Shown piece by piece: positions 23,813 through 32,941 of a DNA stretch of 43,047 nt. Each line of letters begins with the position of its first letter. The first letter of the stretch is position 1. A program made the translations under genes and the position numbers. Below the pieces are notes generated by a model. That model was not told where the DNA came from. It saw only the letters and a program-made list of their open reading frames with translations, and did not search any database. Source of the DNA: Bacteroidales bacterium (lineage in GTDB: Bacteria; Bacteroidota; Bacteroidia; Bacteroidales; JAEINX01). The stretch lies in NCBI GenBank assembly GCA_016342645.1, contig JAEINX010000023.1, forward strand, positions 1 to 43,047, written 5' to 3'.

Positions 23813-24277
23813 ATGATACAGAGAATTCAATCAATATTTCTATTTTTAGCCTCAATTGCCATAACTTTAATGTTTTTCTTTCCTTTGGCAAATTTTTTCT
23901 CAGAAAATTATTCAATTCAATTATGGGTAAGCGGAATCATTAAACATACCGATTTTTCTGATAATGTTAACATCAGTTCATTGCCTTTATTAATTATTGT
24001 CCCTTTTATTGCATTTTTATCATTTTTCACAATTTTTCTCTACAAAAACAGAAAAACTCAACTTAAAGTGATTAAATTTAGTTTATTATTAAATATTGTT
24101 TTAATAGCACTTTATTTCTTTTATTATATTAATTATATCGAAAAAATAACTTTAACAACTGCCGATTACTTAGTCGGATCATTCTTTCCTTTAATTTCCT
24201 TATTATTTTTCATATTGGCTTTCAGATCAATTCGTAAAGATGAAAAACTTGTACGCTCATCCGAGAGATTAAGATAG
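23813..24277 (+). CDS. DUF4293 family membrane protein
   Basis: 154 residues with four hydrophobic helices (about 8-28, 58-76, 86-106 and 115-136) and a short basic tail. The opening MIQRIQSIFLFLASIAITLM is characteristic of DUF4293, a family confined to Bacteroidota that is often encoded divergently from rho, as here. No function is known; the gene-order link with rho is the only clue. Its own TAnnTTTG promoter lies 24 bp upstream. Confidence 0.85.
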   Translation: MIQRIQSIFLFLASIAITLMFFFPLANFFSENYSIQLWVSGIIKHTDFSDNVNISSLPLLIIVPFIAFLSFFTIFLYKNRKTQLKVIKFSLLLNIVLIALYFFYYINYIEKITLTTADYLVGSFFPLISLLFFILAFRSIRKDEKLVRSSERLR

Positions 24278-24329
24278 CTTCACAGAATTAGCCATTAAAT
24301 TCTTCAAAAACAATTAACAGAAAATTTTA

Positions 24330-24842
24330 TTAAACCGGATTTTTCAACTTGTTTTTACTTGTTTCAAAAATTTCAAGATTTAAAATTTTATCACCTGAAA
24401 TCTCAAAACGCATTGCTGTACTGACGTTATGAAATCCTGACTTTCCTGCTGCACCCGGATTTAAATGTAATAACTCATACTTTTTATCATAAATTACTTT
24501 CAAAATATGTGAATGGCCGGAAATAAATAATTTTGGTTTTTCTTTAATGATAATTGATTTACTCTTTTTTTCATAATTACCAGGATATCCTCCAATGTGT
24601 GTCATTACAACCTTCACATTTTCACAATCTAAAATAAGAGTTTCAGGATAAATAATTCTTACTTCTCCACCATCAATATTTCCATAAACTGCTTTCAGAG
24701 GTTTTAACTTGTTCAACTCCTCAGCAATTTGAATGCTTCCTAAATCACCTGCATGCCAAATTTCATCACAATTTTCAAAAAATTTTAAAATTTCCGGAAT
24801 TAAGCAATTATGCGTATCTGACAAAAGCCCTATTCGTTTCAT
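24330..24842 (-). CDS. YfcE/MJ0936-type metallophosphoesterase
   Basis: 170 residues, the compact calcineurin-like phosphoesterase. The metal ligands can be read in order: Asp9 and His11 (LLSDTHN), Asp33 (HAGDLGS), Asn55 (YGNIDGG), His82 (MTHIGGYPGN), and His110 and His112 (ISGHSHILK), ending with LNPGAAGKSGFH. Relatives hydrolyse phosphodiesters with Mn2+. It starts eight bases after the stop of the TonB_C gene, so it is the last gene of a three-gene minus-strand operon. The natural substrate is unknown. Confidence 0.9.
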   Translation of the reverse strand: MKRIGLLSDTHNCLIPEILKFFENCDEIWHAGDLGSIQIAEELNKLKPLKAVYGNIDGGEVRIIYPETLILDCENVKVVMTHIGGYPGNYEKKSKSIIIKEKPKLFISGHSHILKVIYDKKYELLHLNPGAAGKSGFHNVSTAMRFEISGDKILNLEIFETSKNKLKNPV

Positions 24843-24850
24843 CTAAAAAA

Positions 24851-25711
24851 TTAAATTGTATTATCTTCCTGGATTGAGCGATTATTTTCACTTTTATTTT
24901 TAAGGCTGAAACCTATATCTAATGACATTTTTGTCCTAACCGCTTTTGAATCTTTTATACCCGGCATCCACTGAAGCAAGTTAATTAACCTGATTGCTTC
25001 TTCTGTGCAACCGCCACCAATGAAATTTTCAATATAAATATTGGAAATTTTTCCGTGATTCTCAATTACAAAAGAAACTGTAACAGTGCCTGAAATGCTT
25101 CTTGAAAAAGCCTGCTCGGGATATTTCATATTATCTTTTATGAAATCATTAAAAGAATATAATCTATCTTTAAAAATCGGATAGGGAGCTACATCTAATT
25201 TATCCAAATTATAAATTATGTTTGAGGTGTCAATATTTTTATAAGGATAAATAAACTCAGTATAAGCCCTTTGTTTACAATATTTTTTATACTTCTTGAT
25301 TTTAAAATCAATTTCGAGAGAGTACTCACTCGGGATAACTTTTTCGAGGTAAATTGCAGGTATCCATAATGTTTTTTCAAATATTCTAACTGCCTCAGCA
25401 TCTATTTCAGGGGAAACTGATTTAATAATATTAAGATTTGAAGTTGTGCTATCGGGATTAATAATAAATGATAACTCAACTTTTCCCTCAATTTTATTAT
25501 TTAAAGAATTTTTGGGATAAACCATTTCCCTTGAAATAAAATCTTTCAATTGCTTTTTTCCACCATAAAAACTTGCAGGAGAGTTTATTTGCGAAAATAC
25601 TGATGAGCTTAATATTAATAAAACCAAAATCAATAATTTACAATATACGGATTTTGGAGGGCAGCTTTTTTTAGCCGGATTATTCATTCTTTGAAATAAT
25701 TTTACATCCAT
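24851..25711 (-). CDS. protein with two TonB C-terminal domains
   Basis: 286 residues. A hydrophobic segment at about 25-40 (LLILVLLILSSSVFSQ) looks like a signal peptide or anchor after a basic N-terminus. Two TonB_C-like domains follow: about 52-137 (MVYPKNSLNNKIEGKVELSF) and about 190-275 (MKYPEQAFSRSISGTVTVSF, ending in MSLDIGFSL). There is no Pro-rich spacer to cross the periplasm and no ExbBD partner, so it is probably a periplasmic domain protein rather than an energy transducer. An alternative ATG lies at 25687. It sits between a 55-residue gene and the phosphoesterase gene, with gaps of about 10 bp. Confidence 0.8.
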   Translation of the reverse strand: MDVKLFQRMNNPAKKSCPPKSVYCKLLILVLLILSSSVFSQINSPASFYGGKKQLKDFISREMVYPKNSLNNKIEGKVELSFIINPDSTTSNLNIIKSVSPEIDAEAVRIFEKTLWIPAIYLEKVIPSEYSLEIDFKIKKYKKYCKQRAYTEFIYPYKNIDTSNIIYNLDKLDVAPYPIFKDRLYSFNDFIKDNMKYPEQAFSRSISGTVTVSFVIENHGKISNIYIENFIGGGCTEEAIRLINLLQWMPGIKDSKAVRTKMSLDIGFSLKNKSENNRSIQEDNTI

Positions 25712-25721
25712 AACGCTTATT

Positions 25722-25889
25722 TTAAATTACTATTTTTGGGGGTTCAAAACCCTGTTTATTAATAATAGACGCACTACCGCCTTTTGCTTTATCAGCAAAT
25801 ATGTCAAATTTTAAATTTAATGATTCTGCATAATTTTCGAGTGCTTCGCTAAATTTCTGATATTCGCCTTTTTTGTCATATTTTGACAT
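25722..25889 (-). CDS. small hypothetical protein
   Basis: 55 residues from the ATG at 25889 (MSKYDKKGEYQKFSEALENY), which has AGAG just upstream; longer in-frame starts up to 25958 would add a Met-rich leader that contains the probable promoter (TATCTTTA). The product is soluble with one amphipathic helix followed by a Gly/Ser stretch. Not recognised. Ten bases separate its stop from the TonB_C gene start, so the three genes 25889-24330 are likely one operon. Confidence 0.6.
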   Translation of the reverse strand: MSKYDKKGEYQKFSEALENYAESLNLKFDIFADKAKGGSASIINKQGFEPPKIVI

Positions 25890-26018
25890 CTCTGATTTTT
25901 TTGTAAAGATACAAAACAATTTGTTTACCATCATAAATTTACTCATCCCACCATCCATAAAACAAAAAATACTTCTGTGATAACATAAAAAAATCTAATT
26001 TTACAAAAAAATATATTT

Positions 26019-27377
26019 ATGGAATTTATCTTTCTTGCAATAGGGCTTATAACCGGTTCTTTAATTGCATGGTTTGCAGCCAAGTATTCTTCTCAAAAAA
26101 AATATTCTGAAATAAGGGATAAAATCATTGATCTGGAAAAAAAGAACGAATTTTCATCGGAACGTTTTGAAATAGAAAAAACAATATTTGATGAAAAGCT
26201 TTTTACAGTAAAAGAAGAAAAATCAGCTTTAGAAACAAAAATTGATGAAGAAAGAAAAAAATCGGAAGAACTTTCAACTAAGTTTGTCAGAGCTGAGGAA
26301 AACAACAAAAACCTGAACGAAAAGTTAGAAATACAAAAGTCGGAAATTGAAGAACTTCAAAAAAAATTCACTACCGAATTCGAAAATATTGCTAATAAAA
26401 TCTTGAAGCAAAATACACTTGATTTTGCCTCAAGTAATCAAAAAAACATTGGTGATTTATTGAATCCTTTAAAAGAAAAAATTGATGTTTTTGAAAAAAA
26501 GGTACAGGAGACTTATGATAAAGAATTAAGAGACAACATTAGTTTGAAAGAAGAAGTTAAAAAGCTATTTGAGTTGAACCAGAAAATAAGTCAAGAAGCA
26601 AATAATTTAACAAAGGCTCTTAAATCGGATACAAAAAAACAGGGAAACTGGGGCGAAATAATTCTTGAAAGAGTTCTTGAGCGTTCAGGCCTTGTCAAGG
26701 GAGAGGAATATGAGGTGCAATCAAGTGTTAGAAATGAACAGGGTGACTTGATCCGGCCCGATGTTGTTGTAAATTTACCTGAAAGCAAACATATTGTCAT
26801 CGACTCTAAAGTCTCATTGATTGCTTACGATTCGTTTGTAAATTCTGAAGATGCGAGTGCAAAAGAAAAATTCCTTAAGCAACATGTTTTTTCAATAAAG
26901 AATCATATTAAGGAATTGAGTAGTAAAAACTATCAAAATGCCACACTTTTCGATTCTCCCGATTTTGTTTTATTATTTATGCCCATTGAATCAGCTTTTA
27001 GCCTTGCAATTCAGCAGGATGTTGATTTGTTCAATTTTGCTTGGGAGAAGAAAATCGTAATTGTAAGCCCCACAACTTTGCTTGCCACATTAAGAACAGT
27101 ATCATCTATTTGGAAACACGAAAAACAAACCAAAAACGCTTTGGAAATTGCACGTCAAGGCGGTAGTCTTTATGATAAATTTGTTAACTTTCTTATTGAT
27201 CTGGAAAAAATCGGCAATCAACTTGATACGGTTCAAAAAACCTATAATGAGGCTCATAAAAAAATATCGTCAGGATCAGGAAACCTAATTTCCAAAGTTG
27301 AACGAATTAAGGAATTAGGCGCAAAAACCTCCAAATCAATTCCTGAGAAATATAATCTTTTAAATGAGGAGGAATGA
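26019..27377 (+). CDS. rmuC: RmuC-family DNA recombination protein
   Basis: 452 residues. One N-terminal membrane helix (EFIFLAIGLITGSLIAWFAA) anchors the protein, a long coiled coil follows at about 28-125, and the RmuC domain occupies about 150-430: KKQGNWGEIILERVLERSGL, the nuclease-like RPDVVVNLPESKHIVIDSKV with Asp and Asp-x-Lys, and LLATLRTVSSIWKHEKQ. RmuC limits inversions at short inverted repeats in E. coli and has a PD-(D/E)xK-like core. Its length and layout are normal. Convergent with the C1 protease gene, with only 26 bp between stops. Confidence 0.93.
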   Translation: MEFIFLAIGLITGSLIAWFAAKYSSQKKYSEIRDKIIDLEKKNEFSSERFEIEKTIFDEKLFTVKEEKSALETKIDEERKKSEELSTKFVRAEENNKNLNEKLEIQKSEIEELQKKFTTEFENIANKILKQNTLDFASSNQKNIGDLLNPLKEKIDVFEKKVQETYDKELRDNISLKEEVKKLFELNQKISQEANNLTKALKSDTKKQGNWGEIILERVLERSGLVKGEEYEVQSSVRNEQGDLIRPDVVVNLPESKHIVIDSKVSLIAYDSFVNSEDASAKEKFLKQHVFSIKNHIKELSSKNYQNATLFDSPDFVLLFMPIESAFSLAIQQDVDLFNFAWEKKIVIVSPTTLLATLRTVSSIWKHEKQTKNALEIARQGGSLYDKFVNFLIDLEKIGNQLDTVQKTYNEAHKKISSGSGNLISKVERIKELGAKTSKSIPEKYNLLNEEE

Positions 27378-27403
27378 ACATTATTTGAATTAACAAATCA
27401 TAC

Positions 27404-29035
27404 CTACCTCATCAACAGCATACTTTTGCTTTGTGTTTCTCCGTTTGATTCTATGCGGTAAATATATAGTCCCTGATTAACTTTATTTCCGTTTTCATCA
27501 GTAGCGTTCCAGTTTATTGAATTTATTCCGGCATTTTGAACTTCATTGATCAAAGTGGAGACAATCTGACCGGAAATATTGTAAATCCTAATCGTAACTT
27601 GTGATCTTTCAGGAATAAAATATTCAATTCTCGTATTATCGTTAAATGGATTTGGTGAGTTCTGAGATAAGAAAATTGAATTTTTAGTATTACCCTCAAT
27701 AGTTGAAATTCCGCTTATATCAGTTACTGCTAATGCTTTTATACAAAAATTTCCTGTATTCAAAAAACCCGAAGGATCATCATAATCATAAAAATCATTC
27801 CAATTGTCAGCTTCTCTAAAGAAACTTTCATTAGGATTTGCTGATGATTCAACGATCGTACGTGTTGAAGCTCCGAGCAAAACCGGGATATCAGAAGTGC
27901 GATCATAAGCTTGTCCTCCATCCGACAAATAAAGATAAACATAGAAATTCTGATTTTTGGTAATTTCAACATAAGCATCAAGATCAATAGTATGAAAACC
28001 TGTGTATGATATTGTTCCCGACTTTGTTGTTAATTCACCTGTTAATTCACCCTCAACAAAATCTTCAAAAACACTAACTGTATAATCTACGTTGTCAGTC
28101 GCTGTGTAAAAGCTAATTGAGTTAATAAATTCATCATTCTCCGCAGTAAAAGCGTTAAACGCTTCAAAACAATCGGTTTTAGTATCGCGCCAACCGTGGT
28201 AATCATAATAATAACAATTATCGTATTTTAAAGGTTCAACATTTTGATAAGAAATTGCACCCATTTCAGGATTTTGACAGGAATGTTTATCATAATATGA
28301 AATCCAGAAAAATCCGTCAAGGCCCCAGCTGGCTCCCCAGCTATTTTTAGTTAGCCAGGCTCCAGGTAGTGGAGCTTGGGTTACTTTGTTATCGTCCCAA
28401 CCGACAATAGAAATCGCGTGATTGGGATCCAAAGAATTTGAAGGTGGTTGATAATGTATGTAATTTGAAATAAACTGATTACTATAGCACATACAAGTTC
28501 CCAAAACACCTTCTTCGATAATCTTGGTTTTTATCAAATCAATATTTTCAAGATTAGGCCCTGCAACATACCATTCGACATCCCGTGGGTAAAAATAATG
28601 ATATGTTTCATTGTATCGTTCCGGTGGAGTAGAATATGATTGTCCGTCAATATCTCTTACTGCTCCTTCCAATCTCGAAAGATAAGCTGAAGTAACGAGG
28701 TAATCGCCTCCCTGATGAACTTCCAATCCACTACCTGTCGGAGGATCAATATCATCATTATTATGCTCGTTGAAACCGTTCCACCAATCAAGATGATATT
28801 CGGCAAGGTTTGGTTCTCCTACTTCGCCTGCAGCAGCCCAAGCTCCTGTCATTAAAAGATTTCCTTCTATTGCTGACATTGCTCCATGCGTCCAACAGGT
28901 TCCGCCTTGTTGAGACTTAACCGAAGTTACGTAATTAACACCATCAACATCTCTAAGATCATAAGTTTCGGGTAATTGGGAAAACACTGAGAAACTAATC
29001 AGTAAAATAATGCTTAGTATAAAATATTTTTTCAT
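27404..29035 (-). CDS. secreted papain-family (C1) cysteine protease with T9SS sorting domain
   Basis: 543 residues. Signal peptide [20 protein letters not shown], then directly a C1 peptidase domain without a pro-region: Cys47 in [10 protein letters not shown], the His in [13 protein letters not shown] (about 206) and the Asn in [12 protein letters not shown] (about 230). Residues about 290-415 form a beta-rich lectin-like domain. The end (about 455-543) is a FlgD-type Ig fold with [15 protein letters not shown] and [11 protein letters not shown], the type A signal for secretion through the type IX system and attachment to the surface. The missing propeptide is common in this bacterial subgroup. 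Role: extracellular proteolysis. Confidence 0.92.
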   Translation of the reverse strand: MKKYFILSIILLISFSVFSQLPETYDLRDVDGVNYVTSVKSQQGGTCWTHGAMSAIEGNLLMTGAWAAAGEVGEPNLAEYHLDWWNGFNEHNNDDIDPPTGSGLEVHQGGDYLVTSAYLSRLEGAVRDIDGQSYSTPPERYNETYHYFYPRDVEWYVAGPNLENIDLIKTKIIEEGVLGTCMCYSNQFISNYIHYQPPSNSLDPNHAISIVGWDDNKVTQAPLPGAWLTKNSWGASWGLDGFFWISYYDKHSCQNPEMGAISYQNVEPLKYDNCYYYDYHGWRDTKTDCFEAFNAFTAENDEFINSISFYTATDNVDYTVSVFEDFVEGELTGELTTKSGTISYTGFHTIDLDAYVEITKNQNFYVYLYLSDGGQAYDRTSDIPVLLGASTRTIVESSANPNESFFREADNWNDFYDYDDPSGFLNTGNFCIKALAVTDISGISTIEGNTKNSIFLSQNSPNPFNDNTRIEYFIPERSQVTIRIYNISGQIVSTLINEVQNAGINSINWNATDENGNKVNQGLYIYRIESNGETQSKSMLLMR

Positions 29036-29456
29036 TTTTTAAATTTATTAAATATATAAAAATTTGTTTTATCTTCATAATAAAAAGACAAATTAAATGA
29101 AAAATAGTTTACAAAGCTGAAAAGAATTTTAATTGATTTGGAAAAGTTGATTGAAGATGCTAATATTAAATATGATAATAAAACAAATGAATTGATAAAA
29201 AATCTTCATAAATGAATTAGCTTTCCAAACATAAAAAATAATTCACAATCCCCAAAAAGATAAAGCTAACATTTTTTCCACAAATAAAGAATATTATCAG
29301 TAATTTTGCAGTTTAATAGATATCAATTAAACAGAATTAATTTTAAAAGATAAAACTATGTTAGAAATCATGATAAATTACATAGTTTGGATACGGTAAT
29401 GTTCGCTGTCTGTTTTTTGAGGCATCAATTTCTGCATAATTAACAAATAAAGATAA
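29036..29456. other. 421-bp gap, no supported gene
   Basis: Very AT-rich. A start-less plus frame ending at TGA 29213-29215 encodes about 35 Lys/Leu/Glu-rich residues (coiled-coil-like) and could be a gene scrap. A 13-codon ATG frame at 29358 is too short to support. A possible promoter box is listed at 29301. Confidence 0.5.
29301..29308 (+). promoter_or_regulatory. possible -7 box TAATTTTG
   Basis: TAnnTTTG in the right orientation for the flavin oxidoreductase gene, but 148 bp before its ATG, so the leader would be long. Weak candidate. Confidence 0.3.
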
Positions 29457-30524
29457 ATGAAAATCCCTAAACTTCAAATCGGCAGTATATCAGCATCAAT
29501 ACCTATTGTTCAAGGAGGTATGGGTGTTAGGGTTTCTCTTTCATCGCTTGCGGCTTCAGTAGCAAACCTTGGTGGAATTGGTACAATTTCAAGTGTTGGT
29601 TTAGGTGATATAAAAGTTTCGGCAAATAATTATGAAGAAACATCAAGAGAAGCATTAATTAAAGAAATCCGCAAAGCTAAAAGTATGACAGATGGCCACC
29701 TTGCAGTAAACTTTATGGGTGTACTCAGTAACATTGAGGATTTAGTTAAAACTTCTGTAAAAGAAGGAATTAAAATAATTGTTTTTGGAGCCGGATTACC
29801 GACAAAACTTCCGGCATTAGTAAATGATCCCAGTGTAAACCTTCTGCCTATAATCAGTTCAGCCAGAGTTGCAGAATTTATATTGAGAATTTGGGACAAG
29901 CTGTATAAAAGGACCGCAGACGGACTGATTTTAGAAGGGCCTTTGGCCGGAGGGCATCTCGGTTTTTCAGTAGAACAATTGAAGCATGTCGAGGATAACT
30001 CTCTCGAAAAACTTCTACCTGAAATTCTGGAAACTATTAAACCCTATGAAGATAAATACGGAAAAAAAATTCCTATAATTACGGCGGGTGGTATTTATAA
30101 TGGTAAAGATATTGCAAGGATGCTTTCTATGGGAGCTTCCGGTGTTCAGATGGGAACACGTTTTGTTTGTACTAAAGAATGCGGTGTTTCGCAGAAATTC
30201 AAGCAAGCTTATATCGATGCAAAAGAAGAGGACATTGTAATAATTAAAAGTCCTGTCGGTATGCCCGGACGAGCTATTAATAATCGTTTTTTAAAAGATC
30301 TTGAAATTAAAGGAAAACTAAAAATAAATTGCCCTTATAGATGTCTTACTGCCTGTAAAGTCAGTAGCGCCAGATATTGCATTGCATTGGCTCTTCTGAA
30401 TTCTTATTTTGGTGATTTGGACCATGGCCTTGTTTTCTGCGGACAGAATGCCCATCGTATTGATAAAATAATTACTGTTAAAGAACTTATAAGCGAACTT
30501 CTTAATGAGCTCAAAGAAGCTTAA
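29457..30524 (+). CDS. nitronate monooxygenase / FabK-like flavin oxidoreductase
   Basis: 355 residues, a FMN-binding TIM barrel. The family shows as IPIVQGGMGVRVSLSSLAAS, NFMGVLSNIED, GLILEGPLAGGHLGFS with the His-containing loop, and the FMN phosphate site IPIITAGGIYNGKDIARML with GASGVQMGTRFVCTKEC. Members are nitronate monooxygenases, enoyl-ACP reductases (FabK) or related NAD(P)H oxidoreductases. The last 65 residues are unusual: CPYRCLTACKVSSARYC and FCGQNAHRID give several cysteines that could hold a metal or disulfides. No fatty-acid genes adjoin it; an FMN reductase follows 142 bp downstream. Confidence 0.85.
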   Translation: MKIPKLQIGSISASIPIVQGGMGVRVSLSSLAASVANLGGIGTISSVGLGDIKVSANNYEETSREALIKEIRKAKSMTDGHLAVNFMGVLSNIEDLVKTSVKEGIKIIVFGAGLPTKLPALVNDPSVNLLPIISSARVAEFILRIWDKLYKRTADGLILEGPLAGGHLGFSVEQLKHVEDNSLEKLLPEILETIKPYEDKYGKKIPIITAGGIYNGKDIARMLSMGASGVQMGTRFVCTKECGVSQKFKQAYIDAKEEDIVIIKSPVGMPGRAINNRFLKDLEIKGKLKINCPYRCLTACKVSSARYCIALALLNSYFGDLDHGLVFCGQNAHRIDKIITVKELISELLNELKEA

Positions 30525-30596
30525 GATTATTTTCAAAAGGATAATTTTTCAAGTTCTTTTGGATTTAGATTTTATTTAAGCAATTAAAAACTTCAC

Positions 30597-30627
30597 TTGC
30601 TTTTTACGTTTATTTTGCATATTTTTG
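30597..30627 (+). promoter_or_regulatory. promoter: -33 TTG and -7 TATTTTTG
   Basis: TTG at 30597-30599, a 20-bp spacer, then TATTTTTG at 30620-30627; the best full Bacteroidota-type promoter in the window. The ATG follows at 30667 after a leader of roughly 30 bases. Confidence 0.6.
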
Positions 30628-30666
30628 CTGTATATATATTCAATAAGAAAAATGTAAGGAGTAAAT

Positions 30667-31194
30667 ATGAAAATATTAGCATTTGCTGCTAGCAGCAGTA
30701 AAAAATCAATAAATAAGCTATTGGTAACATATGCAGCCAACTTATTGAAAGAGGCTCAAATAGAAATCCTTGATTTAAATGACTATGAACTTCCATTATT
30801 TAGTGTAGATAAAGAAGAAGAAATAGGTCAAGCCAAATTAGCAAATGACTTTTTAAATAAAATTGCAGAATGTGATGCTTTAATCATTTCATTTGCTGAA
30901 CACAATGGTAACTACAGCGCTGCGTATAAAAATCTGTTTGATTGGTGTTCTCGTATCAATCCAAAAGTATTTCAACAAAAACCCCTTGTTTTGCTATCAG
31001 CCTCACCCGGCCCAGGCGGTGGTGCAAGCGTACTTGCAACGGCAAAAAGTTCAGCACCTTTCTTTTCAGGGAAAGTTAAGTCCAGTTTCTCAGTTCCTAA
31101 TTTCTATGATAACTTTGATTTAGAAAAAAAAGAGATATCAAACCAAGGAATGCAGAAACAAGTTCTTAGTGCTGTAACAAGTTTGATTGACTAA
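30667..31194 (+). CDS. NADPH-dependent FMN reductase-type flavoprotein
   Basis: 175 residues, flavodoxin-like fold of the FMN_red family. The FMN phosphate loop is ILAFAASSSKKSINKLL, IISFAEHNGNYSAAYKNLFD carries the characteristic Asn-Gly and Tyr region, and LLSASPGPGGG is the third flavin-contact loop. Members reduce FMN or quinones with NAD(P)H in the cytoplasm. It has a clear promoter and an exact AAGGAG Shine-Dalgarno sequence eight bases before the ATG, rare in this window, suggesting strong translation. It lies downstream of another flavin enzyme with its own promoter. Confidence 0.88.
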   Translation: MKILAFAASSSKKSINKLLVTYAANLLKEAQIEILDLNDYELPLFSVDKEEEIGQAKLANDFLNKIAECDALIISFAEHNGNYSAAYKNLFDWCSRINPKVFQQKPLVLLSASPGPGGGASVLATAKSSAPFFSGKVKSSFSVPNFYDNFDLEKKEISNQGMQKQVLSAVTSLID

Positions 31195-31300
31195 TAAAGA
31201 CAAGCCCAAATAAAAAATTTACAGCTTCGTTGAGGGCATGACAAATTTCCCTATTTCCTAAATAAATTAAAATAACCTTTAAGTTTTTTTTGTGAATTCT

Positions 31301-31352
31301 TTGTGTCTTACTACCTTTGAGGCGAATCTATTTCTGCCAGTAAGACACAAAA
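31301..31352. repeat. 13-bp perfect inverted repeat
   Basis: TTTGTGTCTTACT (31301-31313) and its exact complement AGTAAGACACAAA (31340-31352) flank 26 bases. There is no T-tract of terminator type. It could be a hairpin between the convergent FMN reductase and CarboxypepD_reg genes, or the end of a small mobile repeat. Confidence 0.55.
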
Positions 31353-31392
31353 ACACTAAGATACATAAAAAGGGAAATAGCGGTGAAATTCT

Positions 31393-31428
31393 CCCTATTT
31401 CCCCTATTTCCCCTATTTCCCTTATTTC
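31393..31428 (+). repeat. 9-bp array, unit CCCTATTTC
   Basis: Units at 31393, 31402, 31411 and 31420 (the last CCTTATTTC), exactly 9 bp apart. Both strands stay open across it, giving artificial ISP or GEI peptide repeats. It shares the ATTTCCC word with the arrays at 19106 and 20091. Confidence 0.75.
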
Positions 31429-31450
31429 CTTTTCTCTCCTTATTTTCCAA

Positions 31451-32722
31451 CTAAATCTGCATTTTATATATTTTTCGGTATCCATTGTATTTTTTATAAA
31501 TATTTGACTTCTCAGTGTAAAGAAAGAATACTTTATTATTATTAATTTGGATTTTTGATACAAATGGAAAGTCGGGAATTATTATTTCTTTTCCCAGTGT
31601 TCCATTTTCCAAATTAATTTCATGTAAATATGAAATCCCCTCTCTTTTGAAAAAGGTATAAACCTTATTCGAAACTTCATCAACGAAAATATCCTCAACC
31701 CAGTGTTTGTTGTTATGAAAATCTACAGGAGTTTCACAAAGCATTACGCCATCATGATCATAAAATTCTAAAACCGAATTAACATAATTAAAAATACAGA
31801 TAGTATCACCGATCTTTTTTAACGGAACGAAAATCGGATCAATCATGCACATCTCGTCAAAGCGAATATATGCTCCTATGCTTCTGACTCCCGAATTAAT
31901 AAGACTTTGAATATATCCATCGAAATCATCAACCATTTCAATTGCTCTTTCATCGCCAATTAACCTGAGGGTTTTGGCTTCATCGGTTTTACGATTGTAA
32001 TAATAATATTGTAAAACCTGATTATGATAAGCATAATCCATAAAGTAAACATTATCACCCGATTCCTCAACGCAATTTTTCATTGTCAATTCAAATTTTT
32101 CAGGATTCACCGGATAAAGAAGTTGTAGTTTTTTAGAGTCAAAATAAATCTGCCAGACAGTATCTCTACAAATCAAATGTACATTATCAAAGCAATCTTT
32201 ATAGAATTTCTCAGGTTTTCTGACATTTAAACCTGAAACAGTATCACCGTAATGATCAACTAATATTATCCTGGCTTTTGAAAGTTTTCGGTTTTTATAA
32301 GCTAAAAGTAAAATATTGTTTTCATAAAATTCGTAGTCGCTGATATGGAGAGGCTTGTTTTTCAATATATTTTTCACAATTTCGCTTGAAACAGAGAATT
32401 CTTCAAGTTCAACTGTTAAGGGTTTTAACTTGATATTTTGTTTTTGAGAAATTTGATAATTTATTTTTAGATAATATTTTTCATATCCAACATGAGAAAA
32501 AATTACGGTAGCAGGAAAATCATTAACATTTATCGAATAATGTCCATTGGTAAGCGAAACACTTCCAATGTTTGTTCCTTTTATTCTTATGTTTACGTTT
32601 TTTATCGTTGACCCCGTATTTGAATCCGAAATTTTTCCATAAATTCTGGCACTATTAGATTGTGAATAAATACTTGATAATGAAAAAATGAAAACAAAAA
32701 TTGCTACGTAAAGTTTTTTCAT
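31451..32722 (-). CDS. exported protein with CarboxypepD_reg-like domain
   Basis: 423 residues. A signal peptide (MKKLYVAIFVFIFSLSSIYS) is followed by a CarboxypepD_reg-like beta-sandwich at about 25-105: ARIYGKISDSNTGSTIKNVN, then IGSVSLTNGHYSINV and VIFSHVGYEKYYLKI. This domain often begins TonB-dependent receptors, but no plug or barrel follows. The remaining 300 residues are beta-rich with repeated blade-like strands (ILLLAYKNRKLSKARIILVD, NKVYTFFKREGISYLHEINL) and could be a six-bladed propeller. It is periplasmic or outer-membrane associated; function unknown. No T9SS tail. Confidence 0.75.
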   Translation of the reverse strand: MKKLYVAIFVFIFSLSSIYSQSNSARIYGKISDSNTGSTIKNVNIRIKGTNIGSVSLTNGHYSINVNDFPATVIFSHVGYEKYYLKINYQISQKQNIKLKPLTVELEEFSVSSEIVKNILKNKPLHISDYEFYENNILLLAYKNRKLSKARIILVDHYGDTVSGLNVRKPEKFYKDCFDNVHLICRDTVWQIYFDSKKLQLLYPVNPEKFELTMKNCVEESGDNVYFMDYAYHNQVLQYYYYNRKTDEAKTLRLIGDERAIEMVDDFDGYIQSLINSGVRSIGAYIRFDEMCMIDPIFVPLKKIGDTICIFNYVNSVLEFYDHDGVMLCETPVDFHNNKHWVEDIFVDEVSNKVYTFFKREGISYLHEINLENGTLGKEIIIPDFPFVSKIQINNNKVFFLYTEKSNIYKKYNGYRKIYKMQI

Positions 32723-32941
32723 GTTTTTTGGTTTTTTTTCTTTACTAAAATACGAAAAAGAAATTTAATTACTCTATAAAAAATAAGTTTTCGGTAGAAA
32801 AAGAAAAGATAATGGCTGAGTTTAAAAGTCAATACTTAAACTTGTATTGAATTGTAAAGCATTATAAATGATAAAAATACATTTTTATGTGAGGAATTAA
32901 ATTAAATTTATTCAATATTATTTTTTCAAAATAAAATTGGG

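Noticed and set aside
31279..31563. ORFs with GEIGEIGEI or ISPISPIS peptide repeats as real proteins
   Set aside because: They are translations of a 9-bp intergenic array in both directions and have no promoter or ribosome site.
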